Assembly (NCBI RefSeq): GCF_000003815.2
Contig: NC_049979.1
Span: 8,042,217-8,102,216, forward strand
From: Branchiostoma floridae
Taxonomy: Eukaryota > Chordata > Leptocardii > Amphioxiformes > Branchiostomatidae
Length of the DNA: 60,000 nucleotides
Reading direction: 5' to 3'
Shown: positions 10,924 through 55,700 of the stretch, in pieces
Layout: each line of letters starts with the position of its first letter
How positions within the stretch are numbered: position 1 is the stretch's first letter
Program-made: the position numbers and the translations under genes
Notes under the pieces: generated by a model
Seen by the model: the letters and a program-made list of their open reading frames with translations, nothing else
The model's database searches: none
Told to the model about the DNA's origin: nothing

Positions 10924-13900
10924 TTACGGTCGTTACCCAGCAGGTCAGATCCGCCCACCTGCGAAAAAGCGCCACCTTGCGATATATTACGGATACTTGT
11001 GATTAGGAATTTGTGAGCACAAAAATCTGACACGCTTCAACTCATCTTCCAACCCAATAGAGTACAAAAGAATTACTACAAACATCAACTTTACATTTTC
11101 TATCCCATTTTAAACTGTTCGATATGACTGGACGATTTAAATAGTTTGAATACAATCTTTCAATCTGTCTTTGATTAATGATCATATACGAGTCATGTAT
11201 ATCAGGCGCATCATAAAAACTCAGACACCACCAAGTTAACCAACATGCCAGTACAGCTTCTTTATTGATTGCAGTAATATTATTGGCACCTATAACAAGG
11301 TGTAAGTTAACATCAAGGGAGAAACATTACCTATCCATGTGTCTATGTCCCCCAACTTTCTTTTACAGTCAGCGGAAGCAGTAAGTAAATCTTTCTTCTG
11401 TCAGTTGTGAGAAGTTGACAGTCCTGCTGTATATATGAGATGTCCACCAGGTGTTGCCTTATAGTTTAATTACCATTACAATTGGTAAATTTCCACTAAC
11501 TGTGTAGTGGTGGTAACGCACGGTATTGTGATGTTATTGTTACTTACGGGTGAGCAACAATTTACCAGTAGGTTTGATGAGCCCATGAACTTTCTTCTTC
11601 ATTAGCATCTACCACATCATGTGACGTAAGATACTTTACAGTCTCCATCACAGTTGTTAGACAGCAACTGGTGCGTCTAAAAGTTGGTAAGTTGTACGGC
11701 GGACAAAGCAGAATACAGCCATGCCAATTAGATTTTTCAACAAGCTTGCATGGTTATCAAACAGAGGACTGAGAGTTCAGAATCAGTCATTGAAGCAACG
11801 TAAAACCTGCCACTTCAACTTCTGTGTGGCAACAAGTGAACAATATCATATACATAGCATGTCAAAACAGGAAAGCTTGAGGATGGCAATATTTCTCGTG
11901 TATTAAAAACCTCAGCTGGGTCTGTGATTTAGGAATTAACCATAAAACATCATATCAAGGATCATATACAATGTACATGTACCCAAGTAATATGTAACTG
12001 CATCTTTTGCAGTGTTTCGTTTTTGCTATATAGCGGGAATTTAAAACAACAGTGACAGAATCGTAAAATATTATTTCAGCAAACAAGCAATGTTGGGCAC
12101 TGTGGACAACATTTGTCAACATTACATCATTCTAAAATTTCACAGAATTCAGAAAATTTCCGTATTTTTCAGATATAATACTAATCAAATATATAAAAAA
12201 GAAACAAGGCAAAAATGATTTCCTAGCAAACAGACATAATACATAAAATGTTAACTTTATAAATTAGAACACTGCATAAGTTCACAACTTTATTGACATC
12301 AATAAAAAAACTATCTGAGATCTACATGATATCATACAGAAGAATACTTTTTAATTTATTTCAAACAAGGTCCATGACAAACATGGCGTAATACACTTTG
12401 TTACTTTTACAACCCGTCATGGAATACTGAAATGTAATGGGTTATCGGTAATGTAATTGCACTGACTGAAGTCTGTCCATAACTGCTCTGTACTGTGAAT
12501 TTTGCTTGAGAACACTGTATAACATATAACATATGCAGTGCTACGGACACACTCATTGAAACATGTCAACAATTGGTATGGAGATGCAAAATACGTCTGG
12601 ATCGAGAAGTTTGCTGCTGACAAATCAAACCTTAAGTCTTGAATGTCAAAAGTGTTTATGGAATGTTTCTAACAGTATACTAGTACTATGCAGTCAATCA
12701 ACCTACTTGTATGCAGTGTCTGCAGCATGAGAGAATTGCTGAAATCGGGATAGTTGAATATAAAAATAAAATTTGCATATCGGAAATAAAGAGCTTTACA
12801 AATATTTGGCAAGACAAACAATGGTAAACAAATGGTTTGGGGATGGACCAGGAAGCATCGAAGAAGTTGACATATAAAATCGGCACTGAAAGTTTTGAAG
12901 AGAAGTAGGCAAAAATCAAAATAACAGAAATAAATATGCGTGAACTGTTGACATCAATTTTTACTAACATTTTCGCACAACACAATCAAGATCCATCCTG
13001 GTTCACCCCCTATAACTTGACAATGTACACAAATACTGGTAATTACATACTAAGCATATACCACATGGTAAGGTATGCACCACACACATTACAACAATCC
13101 CAGTAGTGAACCTGTCACATTAACAGTAAATCATTTCAACATTTGCAGAAGTTTTCACATCTTATACATGTAGCCTTTTTCGGATATAAAACAATCTTTT
13201 GCTATCATATAGCTACCGGCACTATGCAGTGCAACATTATCAAATAAATATGGCATGCTATTTACAGGTTAATGTTATGAACTTGTCAATGTAAATCCTG
13301 ATGAGATCTATAATTGTATCATGGACCCATCATCATACATTTCTGACCTTCCCAGTTGTGAGACATTTTCTTGTCTCAACTTTCCACAATATGTTATCCA
13401 CCCCTCAGAACTGACATTGACAAGTCCAATGTTACAATTTCTAATTTCCCCCATTGTCTAGCACGTTGCTGCTCCCAAGGGCCATAATTTCACCACGGTG
13501 ACTGCAGGAAAGGCAGTGTATTGCAAGGCACATGATCTTTACCAAAGGTCATAGCAGCAAAAATGAAAAGAAACAAATTGTGATTGCAATACATTTCAGA
13601 AAATGATCCTGCCATCCTGTAGTATTGCATATCGTTCCTCAGCACCAGGGCTGTCCTGCCCTTGTGGCAGTCTGAGATGTGCCTTGGGAAGACGTTTGAC
13701 CATCAATATTCAGAAGAAACATTTACAGCAGCTGAAGTACCCACACGTTTTTTATGACACCCATACAGCCTGCATTACACAAGGTACACTACATTATTTG
13801 TACATCTCTGGTCAGTGTGAAAGCAGTGCTAGTGTGCAGTGCGTTTCTATGAGACGTACAAAATCTGACTGAGCAACTGTCCACCTTACATTTTACACCA

Positions 13901-14776
13901 TGATGATTCAATCATTGGCTAAAAATGGGTGATTATGGGAAATCAGACTGGAATACATGTACACGGCGCAATTTGGAAGTTGCTTCTTGATTTGGTAGTT
14001 GCCTGTATTAGTCAAAGTGCAATAAAAATGAGCAAATTCTGTTCTCCCATGTGAATATGGAAGTCAACCAAGTTTGAACCATATTCCACTGAATCTGGCA
14101 GAATCCATGTATCTGTTGGTGTGACAGACAGTGTTGGATGGATGACTGGCAGGGGCTGAAGTTGAAACAACCTGCTACCAAGACTGCACAGAACAAGCCT
14201 AGGTATGGATTCAGATTGGAGGGTGCCAGCTACCAGCTGACAGAGGTAGCAGACACACCAGTAAGAAATGGTTCCAGGCCAATGCTCTGACAAAAAAGTG
14301 ACAGTTTAGATGTCTGAGATAGAAGCTACACAAAATTGACAGTTTATCACATGTCACAGTTATAACTACTGGAGTCACCAAAAATGAGAAATCATCTGGA
14401 AGAACTATCAACCCAAACAGAAGACCTGGACATGGTTGTAATTACAATTCATTCTTTTAGCTGTTCTAAAGATATAATGTTAAAGACCTAAAACTTGAGT
14501 GACCACCTCATCAATATTCATTGGTGAGAGGCCACTCAGAACATTTGATATCGGGACTTCTACTTTTCCATTGTATGGATTTTGCTATGGGGTGAGTGCG
14601 GGAAATGTTTCATCAGTCTGCATTGTAAAGCCTTTTGTACTAAAAGCTGCTGGTGAAGAGTAGAGCGGGCATATCTTTACTTCATACTTGTAAACTAGTG
14701 TAGTTCTTGTGTGGGTCCGCGGCCGTTACAAGCTGTACGTGCCGCGGGGGTGGGAGCTGGTGGAGGATATTCTGTC
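10924..14776. other. Downstream of TTBK, probably partly its 3'UTR
   Basis: No coding exon could be recognised. Minus-strand AATAAA signals occur at 12355-12360 and 12289-12294, about 2.4 kb after the TTBK stop. A TTBK 3'UTR reaching that far is plausible but unproven. Several minus-strand frames of 60-95 codons (for example near 12698-12985 and 14012-14293) lack motifs and splice context. 10924-11600 shows nothing recognisable. Confidence 0.4.
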
Positions 14777-46690
<31,914 letters not shown>

Positions 46691-47429
46691 GGTTGATTTG
46701 TAGATGTTAGTTTAGCTGTGCACCTGTCAGCGCAGAGGGGAGGGGCAGGTTTCCTCACCACTCACGCAGCCGGCGACCGGCGTTCGGGTCTGCACCGTGC
46801 TTTAGCGTCATCTAGTCATCGCTACAGATGAATAGGGAAAGAACAGGGATAATCCATGGTCTTTCTTGCGGCTGGAAAGGCGTCAATTGTCCTTGATTGT
46901 TGTTTAAATCTCGATAGAGACGCGCTGCTTCGGATTATAGGCCGGGCACGTTCCCAACATAAATCTATACGCCATAATACCAAGAGCTGACTTTCTCCCG
47001 TCCACGCTTATCGTCCATTTTCTTACTCCCAACAGATCTTCTCCACAGCTCGGCACTTCGGCGTAAGCGCCAAAATGAAACCCAAGATGCTCTCAAACGT
47101 CTTAATTCGCAGCTAAGGTTAGGGAAGGCGACTTCCGAGCAGCCGACACTGTTCACGATTACTCCCTCGGTTATCGCGGGAACGATGACGTTTCACGCCA
47201 TATATCTTATTCCCTTAATCCAACACGTGCTTAATGTTCCTAAACCATCGGGCAATGTGTAAAACATACTCATGACTTACCAAAAATCGGATGAAACACG
47301 CACGATAAAAAAATTTTAGGTTACTGAGTCAGCCATGATTGCCTTGGTTCCGGGGCTACTCCCGTCATGCATCGCGCAACAACCACAGGTGAAAGGTTGT
47401 ACTTCCGGGTCGCGAAAAACGTGGGTTGC
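46691..47429. promoter_or_regulatory. Divergent promoter interval, TTBK / TRMT112
   Basis: Lies between the head-to-head 5' ends of TTBK (minus) and TRMT112 (plus). It is richer in G+C and CG than the surrounding introns and presumably holds both start sites and the TTBK 5'UTR. ACTTCCGG at 47401-47408, just before the TRMT112 first exon, is a consensus ETS/GABP site, common in housekeeping promoters. ATGACGTTTC at 47185-47194 resembles a CRE half site. No TATA box was located. Start sites cannot be fixed from sequence. Confidence 0.55.
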
Positions 47430-49793
47430 ATGTTGTTGTCGTTCAGAACAACGTAAGTCTTAAATTTGGTCCCTTTTGGAAATATGTATCGTGTTTTATC
47501 ATAACTTAGATGTGCGTCTGGTGATTTTTATGCCCTATTGTCACAGAATAGCCCAGTAGAGGTTGCTGTGATGCGTTCAGATCCTTTAAACTCAGCTTGG
47601 ATTTGCATGCACATGGTCTGACCCAGAGCAAGGAGGTTTTTAAAACAAGCTTTTGCCATGAGCAGTCAACTGCTTTCATGATCAAAGCACAAATTGTTAC
47701 AGAAAGTGGCATGTGCAACCAGTAGACATTTCAGTACATTGTTTTACATTTTTGTACTAACGTTACTGTAAATACATTTATTTTTGTGGGGACTTTTTTG
47801 GGAAAAGGGCTTTCTGAATTTACCATCAAAACAATTTTGTAGTACAATGATAAGCTTTTTCACCGAGACAGCTGCACATGTGCGATTGACAGGAGTCCCG
47901 GGTAATATGTCAAAGATGAATGCCCATCAGAAGTAAAGTCTCATCTCGACCATTGTTAAGATTTGCGTGAAATAATGTCCGGAACATAATGGTGCCTGCA
48001 AAATGGCAGTATTTTTACATTGGTGGGGCCTTCACCTTTGACATATTACCCAGAATTCCTGTCACAAGCACATGAGTATTGAACTCTGTGAAAGAGCTTA
48101 TATATTTGAGATGTATATTCATGGGGTCATGAATACACCCTGGACATAAAAGCACCATAGTCACTTTCAACAGTTCAAGGTTTACGGTACTGTACATCAT
48201 AAAATATTTACAGTACATTTATGTTCACAATTTTTGCAGTGAGCTCAGTGAGTCATGGCATATTCACATAACTACAAACATTTACCACGGCTTCAATTGG
48301 GAACTCAAATACACTGCAAAGTCAAAGATACCACAAACTCAAAAAGTATAACATATAAATAACATGGGTCATTGACCTCTGAGCCACGAGTCATTAACTA
48401 CCACACTTAATTAATTGACAACCTTTTTTGTAAGATTCTTCCATGTCCAATTTCTTCCCATGTATGTTTTTTGAGGGGAAGTCGGGAACCTTAGTGTTGA
48501 TGTTGATGTTTCTGTTTCCCTCCCAGCATGAGACTCCTGACACATAACATGCTGACTTCCCATGTGAAAGGGGTCACCAATGGGTATCCACTAAAGCTAC
48601 AGGTAACGTTAGGTCACTAGAGCTTCCAACTTGTTTTCAGACTATAAGTATAACAAAAAAAAGGTTGGCATATTTGAATTAACCATGGAATACAGTGGGG
48701 GGGGGGGGCAAAACAGGGTGATATAAATTACATTTACAGGTTGCTTCTTCACACAGCATGCAAAATTAACCAAAAAGAGTATTGTTAAACATGTACAATG
48801 TACCTATTTTTTACAGCATTTACTAGAGCTATTATTATTCTGCTTAGCACTGTTTAATGGGCATGTATCATTGGTTAGTTACTCTGTCCTCCTTTTACTG
48901 CAGGCTGAAAACATCAAGGTGATGTCTGTGGACTTCAACCCTGAGTTTGTGGCAAGAATGATCCCCAAACTGGAGTGGCAGGCACTCGTCCAAGCAGCAG
49001 AGAGTGTGAGTAAGCTGTGCCTTCTCTTCAATTATTTGCTCTCTTTTTCTGATGATTAAAGCCTTTCAACCCAGGCAGTTGAAGGCTACTGCATCTGAAG
49101 AGATAAAGTCTAAAAGCTTGCACCAAAGACATGTCTTAGTGTTTTACCAGTCTAAATGGCTAGTATCATGTGGTACAATATGTCAGTGATTTCATTTTCA
49201 CTTCACGAGAACTACCCCGGTAAGAAAGTGAAAGTGCTTTCATTAGGTGTATATTGCAGCTATCGACAAATCTACGTACGGGTAAGCTCTATCTTTTACA
49301 ATGAAAAGGACTGTGTATGTGTTTTACATAAATTCTGTCACTATTTCTAAAGTGAATGACCTTCACCCTGGCCCTGGTTTTTACCCTGCAGATTGGACAT
49401 CTTGGAGACTTGCCACGAGAGTTGATGCCAGAGTATGAATCAAATGAGGAGTTTCTGAAGATGGCACATCACGTTTTAATGGAGGTAAATCCATCTTATC
49501 TGTCTGTGATTGCAATTTGTGTCAGCATTACTGTTATTGAAAACAGCTCGAACCTGTAAGTACCAAAGTCACAAGGTAATTGTTGAGTAGCAAAAGCATC
49601 TTAGGCCATTGGGGTAGCAACTGTAGATGACTAAAGCTAACAAGACTGGATTCCAAAGAGACTGTAACTAAGTGTTTTTTTTTCATCTTAGGTGGAGGTT
49701 ATAGAGGGAAACCTGGAGTGTCCAGAGACTGGAAGAAAATTCCCCATCAAGAATGGCATTCCGAACATGTTACTGAACGAAGATGAAGTATGA
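47430..49793 (+). CDS. TRMT112: TRMT112, methyltransferase activator subunit
   Basis: A small obligate partner that stabilises several SAM-dependent methyltransferases. Known partners include ALKBH8 and TRMT11 (tRNA), BUD23/WBSCR22 and METTL5 (rRNA) and HEMK2 (eRF1). Conserved start at 48528. Coding exons: 48528-48602, 48904-49005, 49392-49484, 49692-49793, all phase 0, giving 123 aa (human 125). Recognisable stretches: [53 protein letters not shown], and [10 protein letters not shown] then GIPNML at the end. An upstream exon ends at 47452 (AACAAC|GTAAGT) and joins an acceptor CCCTCCCAG just before C-ATG. Its ATG at 47430 would be in frame and add 8 residues, but it has a weak context and is not a family feature. 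The TRMT112 fold spans the whole protein, and only one Cys of the fungal zinc site region is evident. Confidence 0.95.
47764..48215. mobile_element. Nested MITEs in TRMT112 intron 1
   Basis: The outer pair TA-CTGTAAATACATTTAT (47764) and ATATTTACAG-TA (to 48215) matches the TA-flanked MITE family seen at 20574 and 33328. Inside sits a separate foldback, arms about 47877-47928 and 48022-48074, starting CATGTGC and containing GACAGGA and GGGTAATATGTCAAAG in inverted copies. The inner element appears to have inserted into an older outer one. Boundaries of the outer copy are diverged. Confidence 0.6.
48699..48708 (+). repeat. G10 homopolymer
   Basis: Ten consecutive G in TRMT112 intron 2, at risk of sequencing length error. 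Confidence 0.9.
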
Positions 49794-50166
49794 AGTCCAA
49801 CTTATCTCTTTCTTATCCAAACTATCGTTCACCAGAGACTTTTAAAATAGTGTTGCATAAAGCTTTGTATTTTTCCATGGCATTGTATACGATTGGAGTA
49901 TGTTTACACAGCAGGAGGTCATCATTAATGAGGCTATGCTGGTTCTTGAAGTTAAATTTAAATTCATTTAGAAGAAAACATCTTGGAACCCAAGAATTGA
50001 TGTACTCTTTACTTATGATGCTGCAGCCTCAATCAAATGTCATTTAGAGACTGAATGGGGGGCAGGAAAGTATGAAACAAACATAAGAAACATGGCTTGA
50101 AGCATTAATTGTTGACTTTAGATATTATACAGAAAGATGAAGTTCAGTTGATTGCGTAAACCTTCT

Positions 50167-50204
50167 GTTCAGTGGCAACTTTTTTTAATAAGTTGCCACT
50201 GAAC
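50167..50204. repeat. Perfect 15-bp hairpin, 8-nt loop
   Basis: GTTCAGTGGCAACTT (50167-50181) pairs exactly with AAGTTGCCACTGAAC (50190-50204) across TTTTTAAT. It falls about 370 bp after the TRMT112 stop, possibly in its 3'UTR. Confidence 0.85.
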
Positions 50205-52371
50205 ATAGAATTAGATAAAATTTCCTTTGTAGTGTGCGAGGGACAATGAGCATGACTGTAGTACCATCTGCTGTTGGCACTTTATTTTCCTTTTAACACT
50301 GTACAATGGAGCTTTGTACACAAGAACCGACATTTCCTAATACATGTATAAATGAAGTGATGGTACTGTTTAAGGGGTTATATTTTAGTCTTGCCAACAG
50401 TTCTGTTGTAGATCAGTAAACATTACGCACTTGTGTAAGCCCATGGGGGTTTGTGATAAGTGGCAGTACATGTATTGTATTCTTCATAATACTTTTGTCA
50501 TGTTTGGCAGAGGCAAACTTTCTGAAGTGCATTAGAGATATATTAACTGTTACTAACCATTGTAAAATTTCACTAGTAAGATGCAAAATACTATTATACA
50601 TATCCACCTATATGCATTTGGCTTTTGAAAAGTGCATTATTGATATACTAATCAGATGTTGTTTTAACTAATTAAACATTGCATAAAATTAAACATTGTG
50701 GAAAACATTCTGTAGTCTTACACAGCCTATTTATTCAGTACGTCATTTTAATGTGATGAATGTCTCAGCATAGTTTCCCACTCATCCTTGTATACTCCAT
50801 CATGGTGCTTACACAGTATCTAGGCATTTGTACAAATTACAGCTCAGTTTTACATGTACATACAATCATTACTTCAGAATCAGGATATGGGAAATGCAAG
50901 GTTAAACCTTGGGAAAATGTAAGAACACATCAATGCATTTCCTTGTTTGTAAATTTGTTGACACCTTGAAACACAAAAACATCCAACACTAAAAGCATAT
51001 CTGATTTTCAGATACATAATGATTTTTTTTATTGGGAGCCATTTTGTTTCAAGAGAAACAAAGAAATGCATGGATGAAATCTCATCATTACTTATCATCT
51101 CTGTGGAAGTAGTCATTCTATGGAACAAAGAAACACCTTTTCACATAGTTATAATACCTCCGGCATACACCATACCTTGGTAGTCTATATCAATACAAAA
51201 TAAAGAGAAACAAGCAGCAATAAAAAATATCCACTTGCCTGGCTTTTTTTCTTTGTTGGCCATATTGACTTCCATTTGATCTTTATCCTGGCCTGTGATA
51301 ATATAATCTACATGATTTACAGGTATTCCTCTGTTATCTATGGAAACATGTATAATTGTAGTAAATCAGAAAATGTGATGTACTGTTTAGGCTTAGGTCC
51401 CAATTGGAGTCTGCCAGGCAGTTCACGGGCTAGTTTTTTAATGTATTTGGTCGTGGGACACCTTGTGGCTTCTGGGGTATGTTTGGACCCTACCGGGTAT
51501 GAAGTTAAATAAACATGGAACCGAGTGACAAATAGATGCTGTGACCCAACTGTGCACAAGAACACCAAGGGGTACACCCCTCACCCCACCCCCCCAATAT
51601 CTGCCAGTCCACCAGGACAAATTTGTTGCTTTGCAGCCTGGCCATGGCTATACCCTTGACAGGCTCTGGTGCAATTGGGTCAAAAGTCTTGGGAAGACTA
51701 AATGTCCAGATTAATGCAAATTCTTACAGACCTTTGAACAGAAGCTGGAAAGAACAAATACATCTTGTATATTAGCATATAATGTGTGTGCTATGTACAT
51801 TTGACATTGCTTTTTACCACACCATAATAAATTTTATAACGGTGTGAGCTCCTAGTCACAACAATGGCTCTCAGTTCAGACCCTTTGCCACTTTTGGCTA
51901 AACATATTTCTATTCTCAGTCTTCTTGGGTTAAACACAAAGTGATTGCCATTACAACCAACATCAGGTCTCAACGTATTGACTAGAGGACCACAATGTAT
52001 AACCAACTGGGTAGAATGACAAATGCAGCTGTTTTCTGGAATGAGAAACTAAATTCAAAGCTTTCTAGGACAGTCAGAGAAAGCTATAAGTGTATACATG
52101 TGTCAATGCTTGAAACTAAAAATTAATTCCACTTGACATAACAGGTTCATTCTACATCAAGCCTAGACTGACAAGGCTCCACACATCATACATATTGTAA
52201 GCCTTGTAATAATTAATATCTCCATGATTATATTCGCTCAATAAGTGCATTATTTCTATTTCAGAACTTCCACATGGAAAATAATCAACTACAATCTTTC
52301 TTCACATTTTACCTTCTAGTGCATTTATGACATGTTCACATAGAATCACAGATGTAGAAATACAGACATTC

Positions 52372-52377
52372 TTTATT
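52372..52377 (-). terminator. Candidate KLHDC polyadenylation signal
   Basis: AATAAA on the minus strand within GTAAAATAAAGAATG, the first canonical hexamer noted after the stop codon at 52794. The cleavage site is not determined. Confidence 0.4.
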
Positions 52378-52793
52378 TTACAAATACATGTATATAAGGT
52401 TTAGTACTTGTTAATTGATTAACAGAAGATAGCCACAGTTAAGTCGCTCCTTGGGACTTAGATGGACCAGAGAAAATCAGATTGACTTTTCGTACATCCA
52501 AGTAGTCCAGCTGGAAGTGATTTCTGGTAAGCAAGTATGCAACACAATGTTTTGTGTTGGTCTCTCATGTCATTTATACACAGGATAACCAAGAACTACT
52601 GTTTATCTCCAAGCATATCCTACAATGGCATAAGATAGTACCAAACTGGTCAGCAAAAATGTGTCCATTTGTGTAACAAACACACTCCTAAGTCGGCTTC
52701 ACTCCTCTGCCAGCCTTTGATACTATCTTGCGCTACTGTAGGATCTGCTTGGAGATTAGACTACTGTGGCCTACAGAGCTGCGGGGTGCAGAG

Positions 52794-55700
52794 CTATGCC
52801 CCCACGCCCTCACACTTCCTGTGCTGCACCTGCTCGGGCGCAGGGTTGGTCAGGGGAATGCCCAGTCTTCTCTCCAGTCTCAGCCGCAGTTCCCTTGGCA
52901 ACATGCTACACAGCGGGGCCAGGACGTCTTTGTGATGGACAATAGTGTCCAGGCATATCCTGGGAGAAGGTCAAGGAATAGGTCAGTATTATTGCGCTGC
53001 AAACATGAGTTGCTGATCTTGAGAATCCTGAAGTTGGGACGCATATTTGATAGCCCAGGATCTAGTAGGAGATTCTCAGAAGAGAGTATTTACATCATAC
53101 CTAAAAATGACCAAGACATCAAGCTATCATTCTATGAATGATACTGGACTAATTGTGTACATGGAGAGCTAAGAAACAATTTTTTTTTCAGCTTTCTCCT
53201 CCTGGACTATGAAGAACCGTGATGTCTACAATTTTCCAAAGTGTTTCGTATGACCCACCTTTGCAAGGACCTTGGCATCACGCTGAAGACTAGAATATCA
53301 TTGCAGTGGACCTGCAACACACACACACACAACATTCAGTAACAGGTCTGTTAGCACTACACTAAAGGTTCTAATGATGTATGAAAGAAATCTACATGTA
53401 GAAGTTTTGCAAAATCATGTGTTATCATAGAGATATGTTGTCACAAACATAAAAATATCCAGTGTCAAGATAGGTCCCACAAGCATTACTGTGTGCCATT
53501 TTTCCAACTTACAAATATTCATTAAAAAATTTGTATACTCACTGTTGGCATGGGCTGCAACAAGTTTGTACTGCAACCCCCAAACACAAAGACCTCTCCT
53601 TCCAGGGTACTGCACCCTGTGTGCCATAACCTATGAGGATAGAGGGGGAAACTAGTCAGCTCTGTGCTGATGGCACCATAACATGATTGGTTCAACTCAT
53701 GTTGGTCTCACACACCTACATAATATACACAATAGTATGGTGGACACAATACATTACCCTTACACAACACATTTTTTATTAATAAAATATAAAATGACAA
53801 GTTGATTATTCAATATATATAAGCATCATACATAGTACCAAGATAACACATTTGCTTACACCCACCTGGGTTTATCTGTTGCTAGGTAGTCTAGGTTCAT
53901 CCACTCATGTGTATTTGTGTCCAGTACCCAGCCATCGCCTGGTGGGGAAGTGGCAAATGTTCTTTCTTTAGTACATGTACATTTAATGAAAGGCAGTTTT
54001 TTCTAGATGTCACCAGATGAATCAGTATTTTTTTTTCTTATGCTATAGTGAGTCGCTGCTTTGGGTCAGTAACTGTCAGTTCAAACTGCCTTGGCAAACT
54101 GAGATGATCTGCATATTAATTCAGAAAGCAAAAAAAAAAAACTCTACACCAACAAAATTGTTTAACATATCAAAACACAGAATCTAACACAGAAATTTCA
54201 AATTGGAATGTAATACTGTGAATGTAAAAACATTGAATTACTTAGTGGCTGGCACTGTGTGGTGAATCCTCCATACAGGAAGAGTTGGTTGGTAGAGATG
54301 GGGGTGAGGGAGTGCCACGATCTCCCCAGTGGGAGGCCACCTGGCACTGTGATTCTGCAATAACACAACATGATGTCACAAAATAGCCATATCACCAGCA
54401 AAACAGTTTGCTTTTCTCTGACTCCTAGTAAGACCTACGACACATTTCTAAATCTGGGCCTGACCCGGCAGGTTTTGGGTACAAAAAGTGTGATAAAAAG
54501 ACACTTAACTACACAAGACGTAAAGAGAATAATCATGGGCAATATTTGTGTAAATTTTTACTTATACAGTTCCATTTTCCGTTTCTACAAACAGTCTGGC
54601 CAGGCCCCGGTTTGACAATGTGACGTTAGCCTAAACAGCACTAGAATATGCCTCCATAAATTTATTACAGTATTTATTTTCATGCCAGTTCAATCATAAA
54701 GATCTTCAATAAAGTCAATAATACTGTAAGAAATAAATTGTTGTTAAAAGTATAGTCTTGATCTAACTATGATAACTAGCTAGAAGAGGTGGCCTTTTAG
54801 TGAGACAGGCAGACTAACCTCCCACTCCACTCCCATGTGTCTAGGTTGATACAGTGTAAATCATTCATCCTGGTTTCCTGAAAATGGAAAAAAAAGCTGA
54901 GTAAACAGGCAATTTCTATGGTACCTAAGAAAGAGCGTAATTATTAGAACATGCCATTTGACTGGCAAAGACCTTGAATAGCCTGTAGTACATATTCTGT
55001 GTCTGTGATACATATGCAAGTACAAGAATATGCAGTTACATTTAAGTACATGTAAGTAAAATAAATTCAGTCATTGGATACAATATCTTGACATAAATGT
55101 CTTGATTGAAATCCAAAATAATGGACACAGTAAACTTACCAAATATCTTCCCCCAAACAGATAACCTCTATTGTCTATCCTGGCACAGGCATGGGCTGCC
55201 CGAGGAACTGGGACCTCTCCCTGAATGGAAGAAATAAATCATCAAAATCATATTCACCACAATTCACACAATGTTGCTTTATCTGTCTCAGTTCCACAAA
55301 TTTCATTCTTGTCCCTGATTGTACTCCTCTGTTTCACAGTTCTGCCTTCAATAGCCACCCATTTCTTTACCCAACAACCTTAGTTAATATTACCCCCCTT
55401 ACATGTAAGTACTGAGCTGACTTTTATTTGCGATGTTTGACTCACTGTTGTTTCTGGTTGGTACCACTCCTCAGCAACAGTGTCAAATACACACAGATGG
55501 TTGTTCCAACCCCTCAAGCCCTGTGAAGGAAAGCGACAACAAAATCAGATCACCGCAGTCCATCCAAAATTTCAGGTCAAAATTTCACTCATTCACTTTC
55601 TTTCAAATAAAAACAAGCTTACATGTACTTGAAACGACAATACTTTTAACCTTTTGAAAACAAGTACAAATGCACTTTAGCTGGTGTAAGAGTTTTGCAG

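Larger units (their letters stand above)
49794..52793. other. Convergent 3' region, TRMT112 and KLHDC
   Basis: No further exon found. Holds the 3'UTRs of both genes. Candidate signals: AATAAA at 51199-51204 (plus, TRMT112), and a TTTATT at 52372-52377 that reads AATAAA on the minus strand, about 420 bp after the KLHDC stop. A perfect hairpin lies at 50167-50204. Short open frames elsewhere have no support. Confidence 0.55.

Noticed and set aside
52669-53141. Plus-strand ORFs of 88 and 137 codons
   Set aside because: Antisense shadow of the last KLHDC exon, whose minus frame matches the BC/Cul2-box region.
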